DNA of 64,000 bases, from NCBI RefSeq assembly GCF_013408535.1, contig NZ_JACBZA010000001.1, forward strand, positions 2,688,850 to 2,752,849, read 5' to 3'. This DNA comes from Actinopolymorpha cephalotaxi. Lineage in GTDB: Bacteria; Actinomycetota; Actinomycetes; Propionibacteriales; Actinopolymorphaceae. The notes beneath the pieces were generated by a model that was not told the DNA's origin, ran no database searches, and saw nothing but the letters and a program-made list of their open reading frames with translations. The position numbers and the translations under genes were made by a program. Shown here piece by piece: positions 41,942 through 50,338 of this stretch (positions are counted from its first letter, which is position 1; each line of letters opens with the position of its first letter).

Positions 41942-43981
41942 ATGCGCCGGAAGTTTCCGAGGAACCCGGGCAGGGCGTCGTTGCGGGTTGGCGTCGCCAC
42001 CGCCGCCGTGGCCGCCGCGGCACTCGCGATGAGCGGGGTGCCCGCGGCCGGAGCGCGGGCGGCGGTCCCGAGTTCGGCGGCCCAGCAGGGCGGCCAGACC
42101 AGCCAGAGTGGTCAGAGTGGTCAGAGTTCAACCACAGCAGGGGTTTCGGCCTCCCGCCAGGCGGCGTTCGCGCAGGCGGCACGGGAGTACGCCGTACCGC
42201 TGCCGGTGCTGCTCGGGGTGTCCTACCTCGAGACCCGCTGGGACGCCCACCATGGACGGCCGTCCATGGCGGGCGGCTACGGCCCGATGCACCTCACCGA
42301 CCTGGCCGCCGCCACCGCACAGGGCGGCACCCCGGCTCCCGGTGAGCGCGGCGACCCGGCGCGTCCGGGCGCGACCGGCGTCCCGAGTGGCCCGGCCTTC
42401 CGGACCGCCGACCTCGCCGCCCGGTTGACCGGCGAGCGCAAGGCCACCTTGCGCACCGACCCCGCCGCCAACATCCGCGGCGGTGCGGCGGTGCTCGCCG
42501 AGTACCAACGCCGGTTGGGTGGAGCGGGCGCCACCGACCCCGGTGACTGGTACGGCGCGGTCGCGGCGTACTCCGGCGCCACCGAACAGTCCGCGGCGCG
42601 GGCGTTCGCCGACGACGTCTACGCCCAGATCCGAACCGGCGCGAGCCGGGCGACCGACGACGGGCAGCGGGTCACGCTCGCGCCGACCGCCGTACGCGCC
42701 GACCGCACCTGGCTGCGCAAGCTGGGCTTGCGCACGGTCACGACGGAGCAGGCGCCGGAGTGCCCCGCCGACCTCGGGTGTGAGTGGATTCCCGCACCGT
42801 ACGAGGAGTTCGGCGACGGCGACTACGGCAACCACGACCTGGCCGACCGGCCGAACAGCCAGAAGGTGCGCTACATCGTCATCCACAGCACCGAGGGCAG
42901 CTACGCCGGCACCATCAACCTCGTGCAGGACCCCACCTACGTCAGCTGGCACTACACGTTGCGCGACAGCGACGGCCACATCGCCCAGCACGTGCCCACC
43001 AAGGACGTCGCCTGGCACGCGGGCAACTGGTACGTCAACGCGAAGTCGATCGGCCTGGAACACGAGGGCTACGCCGCCCGCGGCGACTGGTTCACCGAGG
43101 TGATGTACCGCAACTCCGCTTCCCTGGTGCGCTACCTGGCCGCGAAGTACGACATCCCGCTGGACCGCCAGCACATCCTGGGCCACGACAACGTTCCCGG
43201 CATCACGCCGGCCAACGTGGCCGGCATGCACTGGGACCCGGGTCCCTACTGGGACTGGGCGCACTACTTCGAGCTCCTCGGCGCGCCGTTCACCCAGAAC
43301 GCCACCGCCGCCGGCGGCGGAGCGGTGACCATCAAGCCGAACCCCGCGACCAACCGGCCGGTCTTCACCCACTGCGAGGACCAACCGGGCCCGCCGTCGG
43401 AGGGCCGCCCGCGTCGCTGCCGGGCCTGGCCGTCGTCGGCGCTGCTGCTGCACACCGAACCCCGTCAGGACGCCCCGCTGCTGAAGGACGTGGGCAGCAA
43501 CCCGCCCGACGGCGCGAGTACGACCAACGTCGCCGACATCGGCAGCCGGGTGTCCACCGGGCAGCAGTACGCCGTCGCCGAGGTGCGCGGCGACTGGACG
43601 GCGATCTGGTACCTCGGCCAGAAGGGGTGGTTCTTCAACCCCGCCGACGCTCCGCGTGCGGTGTGGACGAAGGCGACGCTGGTGAAACCCAAGCAGGGCA
43701 GGGCTTCGGTGCAGATCTACGGCCGGGCCTACCCCGAGGCCGCGGCGTATCCGAGCGACGTTCCCGTGCAGCCGCTGGTGCCGTTGCAGTACTCCTGGCC
43801 CGCGGGACAGGCTTACGTGCTGGGGATGGAGGCCGACGCGGAGTACTACCGTGCGGTGACCTTCGATCCGGCCGACCATCAGGTGATCCGTGGGCAACTG
43901 CGCTACTACCAGGTGCAGTTCGGCCACCGCATCGGCTACGTGCTCGCCGACGACGTCGACCTCGTGCCTCCGGCCGGCTGA
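41942..43981 (+). CDS. Secreted two-domain cell-wall hydrolase: lysozyme/SLT-like domain plus N-acetylmuramoyl-L-alanine amidase
   Basis: 679 residues. A signal peptide (about 1-41) is followed by a Gln/Ser/Gly repeat linker (50-66). A lytic-transglycosylase-like domain (about 70-230) has VLLGVSYLETRWDAHHG, with a likely catalytic Glu97, and GGYGPMHLTD. An Amidase_2 domain (about 305-445) follows: YIVIHSTEGS with zinc His315, WHYTLRDSDG, and MHWDPGPYWDWA with zinc His430. The C-terminal region (about 520-610) is SH3-like (VRGDWTAIWYLGQKGWF). It should cut peptidoglycan both in the glycan strand and at the muramoyl-alanine bond. ATG 41942 is preferred over TTG 41939 because GGGGAGG lies 7 bases upstream. 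Confidence 0.9.
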   Translation: MRRKFPRNPGRASLRVGVATAAVAAAALAMSGVPAAGARAAVPSSAAQQGGQTSQSGQSGQSSTTAGVSASRQAAFAQAAREYAVPLPVLLGVSYLETRWDAHHGRPSMAGGYGPMHLTDLAAATAQGGTPAPGERGDPARPGATGVPSGPAFRTADLAARLTGERKATLRTDPAANIRGGAAVLAEYQRRLGGAGATDPGDWYGAVAAYSGATEQSAARAFADDVYAQIRTGASRATDDGQRVTLAPTAVRADRTWLRKLGLRTVTTEQAPECPADLGCEWIPAPYEEFGDGDYGNHDLADRPNSQKVRYIVIHSTEGSYAGTINLVQDPTYVSWHYTLRDSDGHIAQHVPTKDVAWHAGNWYVNAKSIGLEHEGYAARGDWFTEVMYRNSASLVRYLAAKYDIPLDRQHILGHDNVPGITPANVAGMHWDPGPYWDWAHYFELLGAPFTQNATAAGGGAVTIKPNPATNRPVFTHCEDQPGPPSEGRPRRCRAWPSSALLLHTEPRQDAPLLKDVGSNPPDGASTTNVADIGSRVSTGQQYAVAEVRGDWTAIWYLGQKGWFFNPADAPRAVWTKATLVKPKQGRASVQIYGRAYPEAAAYPSDVPVQPLVPLQYSWPAGQAYVLGMEADAEYYRAVTFDPADHQVIRGQLRYYQVQFGHRIGYVLADDVDLVPPAG

Positions 43982-44024
43982 ACCCGACCGCAGGCAAGGT
44001 ACGGCCAACTATGTCAACGCCCGC

Positions 44025-44053
44025 TTGACATGAAGCGATCATCCAACCAATCT
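44025..44053 (+). promoter_or_regulatory. Candidate promoter with consensus -35 before the Clp-N protein
   Basis: A perfect TTGACA (44025-44030) lies 17 bases before CAATCT (44048-44053), with the ATG at 44060 six bases later. This suggests leaderless transcription from ATG 44060 and makes the earlier ATG at 44030, inside the -35, unlikely. The -10 match is poor. Confidence 0.4.
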
Positions 44054-44059
44054 GTCCCC

Positions 44060-44815
44060 ATGGCTGTCAACGACTTGGATCTCGACCAGATCATCGCCGC
44101 GGTCGAAGGTGAACAGACCCAGGCCACCCCGCTGGAGCGGGTCAATGCCGCGCGGGCGGCGGCGACCCGGTTGGACGCCCTTGCCCAGCACGTGGTCGCG
44201 CACTTCGTCGACCAGGCGCGTCACGAGGGCGCCTCCTGGACCGACATCGGCGCGGCGCTCGGCGTCACCCGGCAGGCCGCCCAGCAGCGCTTCGTTCCGG
44301 CTGAGGGGGTCGACGTGGAGGCGGCGGGCAGCCGCGCCGCACTCCCCTACAGCACCCGGGCCACCGCCACCCTGTCGGCGGCCCGCGACCTGGCGGTGTC
44401 CCATCACCACCGCTACGTCGACGACCTGCACCTGTTGCTGGCGTTGCTGGACAACCGTGGCGGCGGCGCCGTCGGCGCGGTGAAGGCCTCGGGCGTGCGG
44501 GTGGCCGACGTGCGCCGCACCGCGCGGGCTCGGCTGACCGCGGAAGGACCGCGCCGGGTCACCAAGAACCCCCCGCTGGGCCGGGCGTCGGTGCGGGCGC
44601 TGGACGTCGCCGTGCGCGAGGCGCTTCGACTCAGTGGCGGCGAGATCGGCACCGAGCACGTGCTGCTGGCCCTGGCCAGCGACCCGCGCACCCAGGCCGG
44701 CCAGGCACTCGCCGAGGCCGGGCTGGACTACTCCGCGCTGCGCCAGGAGGTTGGCCGGCAGGCCGCACAGGGCGCTGAGCGCCCCGCGGCCAAGCGCACC
44801 CGCAAGCGGGCGTAG
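44060..44815 (+). CDS. Clp N-terminal domain protein with helix-turn-helix
   Basis: 251 residues. An N-terminal helix-turn-helix of sigma-70 region-4 type (about 50-80) contains EGASWTDIGAALGVTRQAAQQRF. Two Clp-N repeats (about 95-230) follow, with STRATATLSAARDLAVSHHH and IGTEHVLLALASDPRTQAG. No ATPase module is attached, so this is a stand-alone adaptor-like protein that could bind protein substrates or DNA; the family is common in actinobacteria and its role is not established. The C terminus is basic (AAKRTRKRA). The start at 44060 is chosen on the promoter argument; 44030 is an alternative. Confidence 0.85.
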   Translation: MAVNDLDLDQIIAAVEGEQTQATPLERVNAARAAATRLDALAQHVVAHFVDQARHEGASWTDIGAALGVTRQAAQQRFVPAEGVDVEAAGSRAALPYSTRATATLSAARDLAVSHHHRYVDDLHLLLALLDNRGGGAVGAVKASGVRVADVRRTARARLTAEGPRRVTKNPPLGRASVRALDVAVREALRLSGGEIGTEHVLLALASDPRTQAGQALAEAGLDYSALRQEVGRQAAQGAERPAAKRTRKRA

Positions 44816-44877
44816 GACTTTCCAGACCCCTTCCGAGGCCGATCCCAGCAGAACAAGAGATCCTCGAGCGTACGTCA

Positions 44878-44921
44878 GCCCGGCGACTGATCCATGATCA
44901 GTCGCCGGGCCTTTCTCGTTT
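44878..44921 (+). terminator. Rho-independent terminator after the Clp-N gene
   Basis: A perfect 15-bp stem (44878-44892 with 44896-44910, GCCCGGCGACTGATC and its complement) has a CAT loop, followed by the T-rich CTTTCTCGTTTC. It lies 63 bases after the stop and is the most classical terminator in the window. Confidence 0.9.
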
Positions 44922-45036
44922 CAGCGCCGCCAACCCGGGGTTGACACCGGGGCGTGCGACGTCCGGCCATGCGACGCCGGGTTGTCCGACGTCGGGTCAC
45001 CCACGTAGCAGGTCCAGCCGGCCGGTCAGAACCCCA

Positions 45037-46377
45037 TCAGAACAACGTGTGTGCCACCTCGACGACCCGGTCCTCCTCGTCCACGACCGGGACCAGCCGC
45101 CACTTGTCGAATGCCGTGCAGGGGTGGGAGATCCCGAAGCGCACCAGGTCGCCGACGGCCAGGTCTGCCTCCGCCGGCAGGTCGAGGAACGCGTGCTGGT
45201 CGTTGAGGGCGCTGACGCTCACCCCCGCGACGTCCCGGCGCCGGCCGTCCGGCCCCACTGCCGCGCGCACCGACGGCAAGGCGACGTCGAACGGCACGTC
45301 CCGCCGCCCGGCGCCCACCAGCGCACGGGTCGGCTCCGGCCGGGAGAGGACGTACGCCCACACCTCCAGCGCGGCCCGCAGCTCGTGCGGGCGGCCCCCG
45401 GTGGGCAGCGGGGTGGCGTGGCCGTACAGCTCCTCGTCGTGGGTGACGTAGCCGCCGCTGCGGACGACCACCGTCGACGACGGCACGCCGGTCAACTCCT
45501 GCGCCACCACGTCGAAGTACGTGCTGCCGCCCGCGGACAGCAGCAGCCGGCCGTCGGGCACGTCCACCAGGCCCTCCTCGCGCAGCGCGATGCCGAGCGT
45601 GCGTACCTCCTGGCAGAACGCCGCGGCGGCGGCGAGTGCGGCCTCGTCGCGCCCGTGCCCGAGCACGCCCTCGTAGCCGGTCGCGCCCACGACCCGCAGC
45701 ATCGGCGCGGCGGCAGCGGCCCGGCCCACGGCCATCGCGGCGTCGTGGCCGCGCGCGCCGGTTCGCCGGCCGGGTACGCCGATCTCGACCAGCACCGGCA
45801 GCGGCCGGCTCGCGGCGTGCGCGCGCAGCGCCTCGTCCAGCAGGGTCACGCCCTCGGTGCTGTCGACGCAGACGTAGACGGTGAGGTCCGGGTCGGCGGT
45901 CGTGGCCGCGGCCAGCCAGCCGATGCCGGCCGGGTCGACGAGCTGGTTGGCCAGCAGGATCCGGCGTACGCCGCACTCGGCGTAGGCGCGCACCTGGCCG
46001 ATCGTCGCCGCGGTGATTCCCCACGCGCCGGCCCGCAGCTGCCGCGCGGTGACCTCCGGCGACATGGACGTCTTTCCGTGCGGCGCGAGCACCACGTCGC
46101 GTTCGGCGCACCACGCGGCCATCGTGGTGGCGTTCGCGGCCAGTGCGGTCTCCCGCAGCACCATCAACGGGAACGTGAGTTCGCCGGTACGCAAGCCAAC
46201 CTTGCGCGCGACGACGTCCGCCGGTGTCAGCGGGGCGAGGGCGGTGAATCCCTTCTCCGCCGGGCTGATCGGCTGCTCGCGCAGCGCTGTCAGGGTGGCG
46301 TCGAGGACCTGCGCGTCGTAGGCGATGCCGGCCATGGGAGCGTTCGTGCCGTCGGGTGCGGGTGCGTCGGGCGTCAT
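45037..46377 (-). CDS. D-serine deaminase / D-threonine aldolase-like PLP enzyme
   Basis: 446 residues with an alanine-racemase-type PLP barrel (about 60-310). The PLP lysine is in LAPHGKTSMSP near residue 100. A C-terminal beta domain (about 320-440) contains the metal-binding pair HPCTAFDKW, as in eukaryotic-type D-serine dehydratase (DSD). The enzyme probably removes ammonia from a D-amino acid or cleaves D-threonine. The start at 46377 overlaps the stop of the deacylase gene (ATGA), and GAGGAGAAG is upstream. Together they form a D-amino-acid catabolic pair. Confidence 0.88.
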   Translation of the reverse strand: MTPDAPAPDGTNAPMAGIAYDAQVLDATLTALREQPISPAEKGFTALAPLTPADVVARKVGLRTGELTFPLMVLRETALAANATTMAAWCAERDVVLAPHGKTSMSPEVTARQLRAGAWGITAATIGQVRAYAECGVRRILLANQLVDPAGIGWLAAATTADPDLTVYVCVDSTEGVTLLDEALRAHAASRPLPVLVEIGVPGRRTGARGHDAAMAVGRAAAAAPMLRVVGATGYEGVLGHGRDEAALAAAAAFCQEVRTLGIALREEGLVDVPDGRLLLSAGGSTYFDVVAQELTGVPSSTVVVRSGGYVTHDEELYGHATPLPTGGRPHELRAALEVWAYVLSRPEPTRALVGAGRRDVPFDVALPSVRAAVGPDGRRRDVAGVSVSALNDQHAFLDLPAEADLAVGDLVRFGISHPCTAFDKWRLVPVVDEEDRVVEVAHTLF

Positions 46378-47978
46378 CGGCCGGCTTCTCCTCGTCGCAG
46401 GGCGCGTCCGGGGGTCGCGCCGGTGAGTTCGCCGCCGGTCAGCACGAGCTCACCGGCGACCAGTACGTCGTGCACCCCGTCGGCCAGCCGCCTCGGGTGG
46501 TCGTACGTCGCCCTGTCGCCGACCCGCTCGGGGTCGACCACCACGACGTCGGCGACCGCGCCCTCGGTGAGCCGTCCCCGGTCGGCGAGCTGGAACCGCC
46601 GGGCGGGGTGCCCCGCGAGGTGCCACGCCGCCTGGGGCCACGTCCAGTCGCCGAGCTCACGGGTGTGCCGGCCGAGGAAACGGGCGAACGCTCCCCAGCC
46701 GCGTGGGTGCGGGTGGCCGCCGAGGTAGATGGCGTCGGAGCAGCCCACGTGCCGGTCGTCGCGCAGCATCGCGCGCAGGTCGGACTCGTCGCCGCCGGGC
46801 GCCGGGATGATCGCGCCGACGGCGAGATTGCTGTCGAGCAACAGGTCGCACAGCAGGTCGGGCAGGTCGAGCCCGGTCTCGGCACAGGCCTGGGCGAGGG
46901 TGCGCCCCTCGGCCCACCGGAACTTCTCCCCCGCGACGTAGCCGAGGATCGCCGGCGCCAGGTCGTGGCTGACCCGCGGGAACCAGTTCGCCCGCAGCTC
47001 GGCCCGCACGGCCGGGTCGCCGAGCCGGCGCAGCGTCGCCTCCACCCCGCCTCCCTGCACCTGCGGCGGCAGCGCCTTCATCGCCAGGATGGTGTTGCCG
47101 TAGATGTGCGGGTAGACGTCGAAGGTCGCGTCCACGCCGTCCGCGGCGCAGTCGGCGAGGTGGGCGAGCAGGGGTTCGGCCCGCCCGCGCAGGTGCGAGA
47201 CGTGGATCGGGACGCCGGTCGTCCGGCCGAGGTCGCGGGCCTCGACCATGCCGGGCGCGTGGCCGCCGTCGTAGCTGCGCAGGTGGCTGACGTACGGCAC
47301 ACCCACCCTGGCCGCGACCCGGCACAGCGCGGCGAGCTCGTCGAAGTCGGCGAACACGCCCGGGACGTACTCCAGCCCGGTCGACACCCCGACCGCTCCC
47401 TCGTCCAGCCCCTGCTCGACCAGCCGCACCAGCTCGGGCAGCCGGTCGCCGGCGGGGTGGTCGTCGGGACCGAGCACCTCGTGCCGGACAGTGCCGAGCG
47501 GAACGAGATAACTGACGTTGACCGGCGTCCTGCGGTCGTAGAAGTCCAGCAGCTGCGCGACGGTGCAACCGGCCGCGAGCTCCGGCGGAGGCGTGCCGTC
47601 GACCGCGGCGAAGTAGCGGGCGACGTAGGCCACCGTCTCCGCCGAGCCGGGTGCGAACGACAGGCCGTCCTGGCCGAGGACCACCGAGGTGACGCCCTGG
47701 CGGAGCATGGCCTCCTGGACGTCCGGGCGGGTGAGCACCGCGTCGGCGTGCACGTGGGAGTCGACGAAACCGGGGAGGACGTACCGGCCGGTCACGTCCA
47801 GCACGGTCCGGGCGGAGACGTCGTCACCCAGGTCCCCCACGGCGGCGATCCGGCCGTCCCGGATGGCGACGTCCGCACGTCGCGGTCGCCCTCCGGTGCC
47901 GCCGTCACCGGTGTGGCCGCCGGGGTCGGTGCCGTCCACGACGGTGCCGCCGGTCAGGAGGATGTCGTACCCGCTCAC
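46374..47978 (-). CDS. N-acyl-D-amino-acid deacylase (amidohydrolase family)
   Basis: 534 residues. The N-terminal beta domain starts MSGYDILLTGGTVVDGT and includes a short Gly/Asp insertion. The amidohydrolase barrel has LPGFVDSHVHADAVLTR near residue 75, GVSTGLEYVPGVF near 195, PYVSHLRSYDGG near 230 and IHVSHLRGRAE near 255. These features match D-aminoacylases, which release D-amino acids from N-acyl-D-amino acids using zinc. A C-terminal DVVVVDPERVGD segment closes the beta domain. It supplies the substrate of the coupled PLP enzyme. The GTG start at 47978 is preceded by GAGG 7-10 bases upstream. Confidence 0.9.
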   Translation of the reverse strand: MSGYDILLTGGTVVDGTDPGGHTGDGGTGGRPRRADVAIRDGRIAAVGDLGDDVSARTVLDVTGRYVLPGFVDSHVHADAVLTRPDVQEAMLRQGVTSVVLGQDGLSFAPGSAETVAYVARYFAAVDGTPPPELAAGCTVAQLLDFYDRRTPVNVSYLVPLGTVRHEVLGPDDHPAGDRLPELVRLVEQGLDEGAVGVSTGLEYVPGVFADFDELAALCRVAARVGVPYVSHLRSYDGGHAPGMVEARDLGRTTGVPIHVSHLRGRAEPLLAHLADCAADGVDATFDVYPHIYGNTILAMKALPPQVQGGGVEATLRRLGDPAVRAELRANWFPRVSHDLAPAILGYVAGEKFRWAEGRTLAQACAETGLDLPDLLCDLLLDSNLAVGAIIPAPGGDESDLRAMLRDDRHVGCSDAIYLGGHPHPRGWGAFARFLGRHTRELGDWTWPQAAWHLAGHPARRFQLADRGRLTEGAVADVVVVDPERVGDRATYDHPRRLADGVHDVLVAGELVLTGGELTGATPGRALRRGEAGR

Positions 47979-48129
47979 TCACACCTCGCCGCGTCCGCGC
48001 GCTCCGGCCACCGGCTGGTGGCTCCGCGGCCGAGGTTATCCGGTCCGAGCCGAATAGCTGCCGCGCAGGTGCCGTGTGCCGGGCCGGTACCGGCGCCACG
48101 AGGTGCTTCAGTACTGCGTCAGCACCGCG

Positions 48130-49230
48130 TCAGGGCTCGGGATGGAGCTGGACCGCCCGTCCGGTCGCGGCCGCGGAGTAGATCGCGCACAACAGCCGTA
48201 CGGTCTTCACGCCGTCGGTGACGTCGACGGCCGGCGGCCGGTCGTCCCGCAACGCGTCCAGGATGTCGCGCCACTGCGCCCGGTGCCCGGCCAGGCCGAT
48301 CGCGGCCGGGTTCTGCGCGCCGCTGGCCGGACCGCCGCCGTCCGATGGTGTTTCCGATGGAGGGGGTACGCCGGGCAGGTCCCAGCGGGTCACCTCGTCG
48401 TGGGTGAGCTCGATCGTGCCCGAGCTGGTGCGGAGGGTGAGGCACGCCGGATCACCGGGGCGTACGGCAGTGGAGGAGACCACCACGCCGAGTGCGCCCG
48501 AGACGAACCGCAGCGTGGCGACCGTGGTGTCCTCGGCCGACATCACCGCCGGGTCGTGCCCGAGCGTCGCCGACTGGGCGGTGACCTCGACCGGAGCGCC
48601 GAGGAACCACCGGAGCAGGTCGATGTTGTGCACGGACTGGTTCATCACCGAACCGCCGCCGCTGTCCTGCCGACCTCGCCACGAGGCGTGCGCGTAGTAG
48701 TCGTCGTCGCGGTACCAGTGGACGAACGTCTCGCCGAGGATCGGCCGGCCGAGCTCGCCCGCGTCCAGCCGGCGCTTGATGTCGAGGTGCTGCGGCTCCA
48801 GCCTGCGTTGCGCCATCACCGACACCAGCAGCCCGGACTGGGCCGCCTCCCACGCGATCTCCTGCGCGGCGGCCACGTCCAGCGCCAGCGGCTTCTCCAC
48901 CACGACGTTGCGGCCGGCGCGCAGAGCCGCCAGCGTCTGTGGCGCGTGGGTGGGGGTCGGCCCGCAGAGCACCACCAGGTCGAGGTCTCCGCGGGCGAGG
49001 ATGTCGTCGGGGTCGGCCCGGGTGGCCTCCGGCCAGCCGAGTTCGGCGAGGTCGGTGCCGGCTCCCCCGCTGGCCGCCACGAGCTCCACCTCCGGGCGCA
49101 GCTCGGCGAGGACGCGCGCGTGGGTGACGCCGATGCTGCCCAGACCGATCAGTCCGACGCGCCGGGGCGCGGGATTCGGCGTGGGTGCCGGGCTCGGCGC
49201 CGCCGTCGACGCCGGGCGAGACGGGTCCAT
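48130..49230 (-). CDS. Gfo/Idh/MocA family NAD(P)-dependent oxidoreductase
   Basis: 366 residues. A Pro/Ala-rich N terminus (1-23) is followed by a Rossmann fold with VGLIGLGSIGVTHARVL and the catalytic-region VVVEKPLALD near residue 112. The alpha/beta domain (about 140-330) includes NQSVHNIDLLRWFLG with the conserved His/Asp pair. Members oxidise or reduce sugars, inositols or other polyols. The insert VPPPSETPSDGGGPAS near 290 is low-complexity. ATG 49230 has AGGAG 5 bases upstream. It is separated by 151 bases from the D-amino-acid operon, on the same strand, and could be co-transcribed with it. Confidence 0.9.
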   Translation of the reverse strand: MDPSRPASTAAPSPAPTPNPAPRRVGLIGLGSIGVTHARVLAELRPEVELVAASGGAGTDLAELGWPEATRADPDDILARGDLDLVVLCGPTPTHAPQTLAALRAGRNVVVEKPLALDVAAAQEIAWEAAQSGLLVSVMAQRRLEPQHLDIKRRLDAGELGRPILGETFVHWYRDDDYYAHASWRGRQDSGGGSVMNQSVHNIDLLRWFLGAPVEVTAQSATLGHDPAVMSAEDTTVATLRFVSGALGVVVSSTAVRPGDPACLTLRTSSGTIELTHDEVTRWDLPGVPPPSETPSDGGGPASGAQNPAAIGLAGHRAQWRDILDALRDDRPPAVDVTDGVKTVRLLCAIYSAAATGRAVQLHPEP

Positions 49231-49417
49231 GTCGCTCCTGTCGTTTTCAGTCAGGACCGAAAGTGTAGGCCCTACTTGGCCAGTCTGCCGCCGCGACGTC
49301 GGGCGAGTGGCCGAACGGAGCCGAACGGGGCCGAGCGAGTACCGAACGGCACCGGAGGGGCCCGATCCCGAGGCCGCGCCGGGCGACGCGAGCCCGCCGG
49401 TAACGTTCAGGCACGCG

Positions 49418-50338
49418 ATGAGTGTCGATCAGCGGCCGGACGGCGTACCCCCACCGTCCGGCGCAACGCTTCGGTGGGTACGCGAGGTCACCGGCCCGGG
49501 CGCCCTGGTGGCGTCCGTGCGGTTGATGGGGGTCGACTCGACCACCCTGCACGCGGTCGACGTGCTCAGCGCCACCGGCGTGCTGCACCGCCTCGCCCTG
49601 CGCCGCTTCCACCGGACCGACCGGCTGCGCACCGACCCGTGGTACGCCCCCGCGAACGAGGCCACCGTGCTCGGCCTGCTGGGCAGTACCGACGTACCCG
49701 CGCCCCGGCTCGTGGCCGCCGACACCGCGCCGACGATGTGCGACGTGCCCACCCTGCTCACCACCCGAGTGCCCGGCAGCCCGCCGGTGCACGCCGACCG
49801 GACCGTGCTGGCACAACTGGCGGAGACGCTCGCGCTCGTCCACGCCGTGGACCTCCCGGTGGTGCGCGCACTTCCGCCGTACCGGCCCTACTACGACCGC
49901 CACCGCGACGGCCACCGCCGGCCGCCCGCCTGGTCCGCGGCGCCCCGGCTGTGGAACCGGGTCTTCGACGTGGTGGCCGCCGGGCCGCCGCCGACGGCGC
50001 CGGGTTTCATCCACCGCGACTACCACCCCGGCCAGACGCTGTGGGACGGCGACCGCCTGGTGGGGGTGGTCGACTGGACCACCGGCTGTCTCGGCCCGCG
50101 CGGCATCGACCTGGCCCGGATGCGGCTCAACCTGGCCGGACGCTACGGCGGCGAGGTGGCCGAGCAGTTCCTGGCGCTCTACCGCGGGGTCGGTGTGGCC
50201 GACGCGCACCATCCGTACTGGGATCTGCTGGACGCCTGCGACGGACTGCTCGACGCGCCCGAGCCGTCGACGCCGGTCTCCCGGGCGGAGTGGGCGCGGT
50301 TCGAGGACTGGCTCGCCAGAACGGCTGCCCAGCTGTGA
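49418..50338 (+). CDS. Aminoglycoside-phosphotransferase-like kinase (APH family)
   Basis: 306 residues. The N-lobe includes LATALRRFHRTDRL-like strands (LRRFHRTDRLRTDPW) and the hinge VPTLLTTRVPG. The catalytic loop is FIHRDYHPGQTLWDGD (HxDxxxxN with Gln in place of Asn), and the metal Asp is in VGVVDWTTGCLGPRGIDLA. The usual Asn of the Brenner motif is therefore replaced, which may lower or change activity. Family members phosphorylate small molecules; nothing indicates antibiotic resistance here. The start ATG 49418 lacks a strong ribosome site; TAACGT lies 11 bases upstream. It overlaps the methyltransferase gene by four bases (GTGA). Confidence 0.85.
   Translation: MSVDQRPDGVPPPSGATLRWVREVTGPGALVASVRLMGVDSTTLHAVDVLSATGVLHRLALRRFHRTDRLRTDPWYAPANEATVLGLLGSTDVPAPRLVAADTAPTMCDVPTLLTTRVPGSPPVHADRTVLAQLAETLALVHAVDLPVVRALPPYRPYYDRHRDGHRRPPAWSAAPRLWNRVFDVVAAGPPPTAPGFIHRDYHPGQTLWDGDRLVGVVDWTTGCLGPRGIDLARMRLNLAGRYGGEVAEQFLALYRGVGVADAHHPYWDLLDACDGLLDAPEPSTPVSRAEWARFEDWLARTAAQL

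Noticed and set aside
44030-44059. Ten-codon N-terminal extension of the Clp-N protein from ATG 44030
   Set aside because: The ATG lies at the edge of a consensus TTGACA -35 element and has no ribosome site; the start at 44060 fits a leaderless transcript better.
49275-49380. Repeated CCGAACGG words between the oxidoreductase and kinase genes as a possible operator array
   Set aside because: The spacing is irregular and the words are short and GC-rich; no palindromic unit could be defined.
48076-50334. Upstream extension of the methyltransferase frame, giving a 1001-residue protein
   Set aside because: The extension runs antisense through the oxidoreductase gene and out of frame through the kinase gene; the real start is the coupled GTG at 50335.
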